From contig JAOICL010000023.1 of the NCBI GenBank assembly GCA_028131545.1, forward strand, positions 1 through 35,522: a stretch of 35,522 nucleotides of DNA. The letters are read 5' to 3'. Positions within the stretch are counted from its first letter, which is position 1. Each line of letters opens with the position of its first letter. This DNA comes from Vibrio sp. GTDB lineage: Bacteria; Pseudomonadota; Gammaproteobacteria; Enterobacterales; Vibrionaceae. This document shows positions 32,686-35,522 of the stretch, in pieces. Made by a program: the position numbers and the translations under genes. The notes beneath the pieces are model-generated. The model was given only the letters and a program-made list of their open reading frames with translations. It was not told where the DNA came from and did not search any database.

Positions 32686-35522
32686 TTATTTAATACGACA
32701 AACATCGTTAATAGAACTAACCGTTACAATTTCATTGTCTTTTAATGTTTTGACTTCGATACCATCAACCGCTGTTTTAACTAAATCAACTGATGTGAAC
32801 GAGTGACCAGCAAAGCCGTCATCAACCTGTACACAACCTTCTTGACCATCTGCTTGAATGTACATGTGATCATTTTCAGGCGTACGCATAAAGGTTAAAT
32901 CCGCGACCGAATACGGGCCTTTGAATTCTAACGTATCGTAGGCACCAACACCGGTTGACACCACATTACCACCAAAGAAGTTATTTGGTACTACATAGGT
33001 GTTATTACCACTGTCACCCTGAACCGATGTGCTACCTGTCATACCAAATACCAATGTATCGTTACCGTAGCCACCCACTAATTCAGCCGAGCCTTGCTCA
33101 CCATCGAGGTAATCATGACCACCTTCACCATGTAGAACATCAACGCCTGCACCGCCATACAATGTGTCGTTACCTTCACCACCTTTTAGCGTGTCATTAC
33201 CCTCTAAACCACACAGAACATCTTGACCACCGGTACCCTTCAGTTGATCAGAGCCCGTTGTACCAGACATTGTACACTCTAGCTTATCAACCGCATTCAC
33301 TAAGGCATTGATCTCGTCACTGTTCAGTGATTGATTGCCGGCAACCACACTGTCTACGTAGTGGATCGTTGTTGCACCTGTTTCAGTAAACCAATCAGCC
33401 ACAAATACCGATGCACCTTCTGATGGTACGTGTATTTCTAAATCCGAGCCTGTTTGAATGAATTCAAGTTCCGCAACCGCATTCACACCTTCAAATTGAA
33501 TGGTATTCGTATTGTTATCCGTATTAACGTTAACGATAGTTATATCATTGAACATTTCAGGAATCACATAGGTATCATTACCGTTACCACCAAATAGGTA
33601 AGTCGCGTAAGACTCCGCGTATAGCGTGTCATTGTCATTCGTACCACATAAGAAGTCACTGTTTTGACAGTATTCTGGTTGACCTTCCCATGTTAATGCG
33701 TAGTTATGTGACTTAAGACGCTCATGAATCAATACTGAGTGATCATAACCAACTTCACTAATACCCAGTTCACTCACTGGTGCACCTTTGAATAGGTTGT
33801 CATCGCCAATAACGATACTGCGAGCAAAGCCATCAACGCCACTGAAATCACGATCATCGCCAATGGTGTTGAAGTTCGTATCTAATGCTAAGAAGCGATC
33901 ACTTTCAATCGATGCTGCATTTTCAACGATGTTGCCGCGAATAATGGTTTCGCCATGACCCACAACAATCGCCATTGGATTTTCAACTGAATCAGCTCGT
34001 ACATTAGTGTAATGCTCTTCGTTATCAGTGCCTTTCACAGATTCAATTGCATAACTCTTCGCACGTGTTGTGAAGTTAGCAATACGGTTATTTTCTACAA
34101 TATATGGACCGATCGCGGTTGGTAACGCATCAAACTCACCAATCGTAATCACACCGTTAAATTCAGTTTCAACACCATCAATGTTGTTTTCTGTGATTAA
34201 TACGTCAGCAACCTGAGATTTAACATCGACCGCTTCCATTGTGATGTCGCTCATAGTGTTACCACGAACAACCACATTCGTCATCACGTAGTCGTCGTAT
34301 TTCAGTAAACCATTTTCAATACGACCATCACCAAGATAAATACCTTCCCCGTATTGCTTAAGGCCACGACCTGTTTTCGTAATCGTATTACCTTCAATCA
34401 GGATATTATCAATATCAACTCCTGATTCAACTGGGTTTTCAGTTTGTGTATACGTTACCGGCGTCACTTTAATTGCATTTTGCTTAACTGACGTAATGAC
34501 GTTGTTTTTCAGCGTCACGTTGCTCGACGTCATGATACTGATGCCAGAAAGTGAGTTAGTGAAGGTAATACCTTCAACAGTTAGGCCATCAATATAAGCA
34601 ACTTCTAAACCTTGACCGTGACCATTACCATCAATCACTGCTGGGTTAGTCATATCAAGAGAACGAATCGTTAGGTTCGTTAGCTTGCTATAAGGATTAA
34701 CCTCGCTATCAGTCCAAAGCTTGATTGGTGAATACGTACCAGGGCTTAAACAAACCAGCTCATCAGAGCCTAAGTTCTTAAGGTTATCAAGGCTAAAAAT
34801 AGTCTCTAGCGTTGCACGTTTCGGTGTTGCTGTGAGATCTTCTTGACCTTCTGAAACCGCAATCCAAGTACAACCAACAACACCAAAATCTTGATCGATA
34901 TCAGGATGTTGTTGACCAAAATCGTTATCATTCAGATTTGGACGACCGAATTCAGGATCATTTAGGTTTGGTCTTTCAAAGTCTGGGTCAATTGGACCTA
35001 AACCGTCTGGTAAATCATTGCCTACCTGCGGTGGACGCTGTTGACCAAAGTTTGGATCAACTAAACCTGGACGCTCTGGTAATTCATTATCAGGGTAAAT
35101 TGGACGCTCTAGACCAAAATCAGGGTCAATCGGGCCTAAGCCTTCTGGTAAATCATTACCTACCTGCGGTGGACGCTGCTGACCAAAGTTTGGATCGATT
35201 GGGCCTAATCCTTCTGGTAAGTCATTACCCACTTGCGGCGGACGCTGCTGACCAAAGTTTGGATCAACTAAACCTGGACGCTCTGGTAGTTCATTATCAG
35301 GGTAAATTGGACGCTCTTGACCGAAGTTAGGGTCAATCGGGCCCAAACCTTCTGGTAAATCATTGCCTACCTGCGGCGGACGCTGTTGACCAAAGTTTGG
35401 ATCAACTAAACCTGGACGCTCTGGTAATTCATTATCAGGATAAATTGGACGCTCTAGACCAAAATCAGGGTCAATCGGGCCTAAGCCTTCTGGTAAATCA
35501 TTACCTACCTGCGGTGGACGCT
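32686..35522 (-). CDS. Large secreted repeat/beta-helix/RTX protein (5' end outside window)
   Basis: The last 944 residues are visible; the frame is open to the window edge, so the N-terminus is missing. An apparent start near 35346 is only a TTG inside a repeat. In order: Pro-rich 23-residue tandem repeats (to about 34975), a short Asn/Asp-rich linker, and a right-handed parallel beta-helix (roughly 34850-33700) with SNVTLKNNVI, NILIEGNTITKTGRG and EGIYLGDGR. Then comes a haemolysin-related Ca-binding segment with LFGGNGNDTYVIPE, RTX nonapeptides such as GNDTLKGGEGNDTLYGGAG (about 33270-33040), and a second YVVPNNF segment near the C-terminus. RTX repeats bind calcium outside the cell. It may be a polysaccharide-active enzyme or adhesin. 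No alginate-epimerase DPHE motif is seen. Eight cysteines are unusual for a type I substrate. Confidence 0.85.
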   Translation of the reverse strand, partial: RPPQVGNDLPEGLGPIDPDFGLERPIYPDNELPERPGLVDPNFGQQRPPQVGNDLPEGLGPIDPNFGQERPIYPDNELPERPGLVDPNFGQQRPPQVGNDLPEGLGPIDPNFGQQRPPQVGNDLPEGLGPIDPDFGLERPIYPDNELPERPGLVDPNFGQQRPPQVGNDLPDGLGPIDPDFERPNLNDPEFGRPNLNDNDFGQQHPDIDQDFGVVGCTWIAVSEGQEDLTATPKRATLETIFSLDNLKNLGSDELVCLSPGTYSPIKLWTDSEVNPYSKLTNLTIRSLDMTNPAVIDGNGHGQGLEVAYIDGLTVEGITFTNSLSGISIMTSSNVTLKNNVITSVKQNAIKVTPVTYTQTENPVESGVDIDNILIEGNTITKTGRGLKQYGEGIYLGDGRIENGLLKYDDYVMTNVVVRGNTMSDITMEAVDVKSQVADVLITENNIDGVETEFNGVITIGEFDALPTAIGPYIVENNRIANFTTRAKSYAIESVKGTDNEEHYTNVRADSVENPMAIVVGHGETIIRGNIVENAASIESDRFLALDTNFNTIGDDRDFSGVDGFARSIVIGDDNLFKGAPVSELGISEVGYDHSVLIHERLKSHNYALTWEGQPEYCQNSDFLCGTNDNDTLYAESYATYLFGGNGNDTYVIPEMFNDITIVNVNTDNNTNTIQFEGVNAVAELEFIQTGSDLEIHVPSEGASVFVADWFTETGATTIHYVDSVVAGNQSLNSDEINALVNAVDKLECTMSGTTGSDQLKGTGGQDVLCGLEGNDTLKGGEGNDTLYGGAGVDVLHGEGGHDYLDGEQGSAELVGGYGNDTLVFGMTGSTSVQGDSGNNTYVVPNNFFGGNVVSTGVGAYDTLEFKGPYSVADLTFMRTPENDHMYIQADGQEGCVQVDDGFAGHSFTSVDLVKTAVDGIEVKTLKDNEIVTVSSINDVCRIK
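34975..35522 (-). repeat. 69-bp in-frame tandem repeats encoding 23-residue units
   Basis: About eight units are visible, of two kinds: one starting RPPQVGNDLPEGLGPIDP and one starting RPIYPDNELPERPGLVDP, each ending FG followed by QQ, QE or LE. Most alternate, but two of the first kind sit side by side. DNA identity between units is high. The last unit is shortened and is followed by two short RPNLND variants (to about 34882). The array continues past the window edge. Confidence 0.95.

Noticed and set aside
32955..33311. 118-codon plus-strand frame within the RTX repeats
   Set aside because: It is antisense to Gly/Asp-rich RTX codons, rich in His/Tyr/Pro by chance, and has no ribosome-binding site.
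34938..35330. 130-codon plus-strand frame over the 69-bp repeats
   Set aside because: A mirror of the in-frame repeats on the coding strand; repeats keep the opposite frame open artificially.
35346..35346. Start codon of the RTX/beta-helix gene at 35346
   Set aside because: This is a TTG leucine codon inside a repeat unit. The frame continues in the same repeats to the window edge, so the gene is truncated at its 5' end by the window.

Overview
This 35.5 kb window looks like a chromosomal segment of a marine gammaproteobacterium, most likely Vibrionaceae (Vibrio, Aliivibrio or Photobacterium). The reasons are a low, even GC content, a YibL-type ribosome-associated protein, DUF2750, a roughly 404-residue GlgC, YghU, and the general style of the proteins. 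That placement comes from family knowledge, not from a search. Genes are dense, terminators are clear, and I see no transposase, integrase, tRNA, rRNA or CRISPR array.

Layout. (1) 1-3250: an edge with 21-bp repeats, an MFS transporter (+) and a GT4-like glycosyltransferase (-), separated by a strong hairpin. (2) 3274-9397: a four-gene ABC importer operon (ATPase, two permeases, solute-binding protein; -) divergent from a ROK-family regulator and a 2H-phosphoesterase-like DUF1868 protein (+). The shared promoter region carries two matching 23-bp palindromes that are probably the ROK operators. (3) 9398-12890: a PLP enzyme of the ACC deaminase/D-cysteine desulfhydrase family, a candidate small RNA on the minus strand, an OmpA-domain lipoprotein, a membrane-anchored protein and a DUF2750 protein. 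(4) 13111-16761: GlgC, an aldo/keto reductase, an orphan protein and YibL. (5) 16905-20354: a PepSY protein, response regulator and histidine kinase operon with a 16-bp tandem repeat in front of the regulator, and a small divergent membrane protein. (6) 20445-24511: a lipoprotein esterase, an ScsB/DsbD-like thiol reductase with the decayed tail of an ScsD-like gene behind it, and a small basic protein. (7) 24758-27833: glutathione-linked functions: YghU, S-formylglutathione hydrolase and glutathione-dependent formaldehyde dehydrogenase, the last with a palindrome at its promoter. (8) 27908-30561: a guanine-class purine riboswitch, an NCS2/AzgA-type purine permease and an isopenicillin-N-synthase-like 2-oxoglutarate/Fe(II) oxygenase in one operon. 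(9) 30779-35522: an MscS-type channel and the 3' part of a large secreted protein with 69-bp repeats, a right-handed beta-helix and RTX repeats, which runs off the right edge.

The most interesting items are the riboswitch-controlled permease/oxygenase pair (candidate oxidative purine metabolism), the ABC/ROK/2H-phosphoesterase module with its paired operators, the cysteine-containing repeat/beta-helix/RTX protein, the orphan minus-strand terminator that suggests a small RNA, and the scsD remnant.
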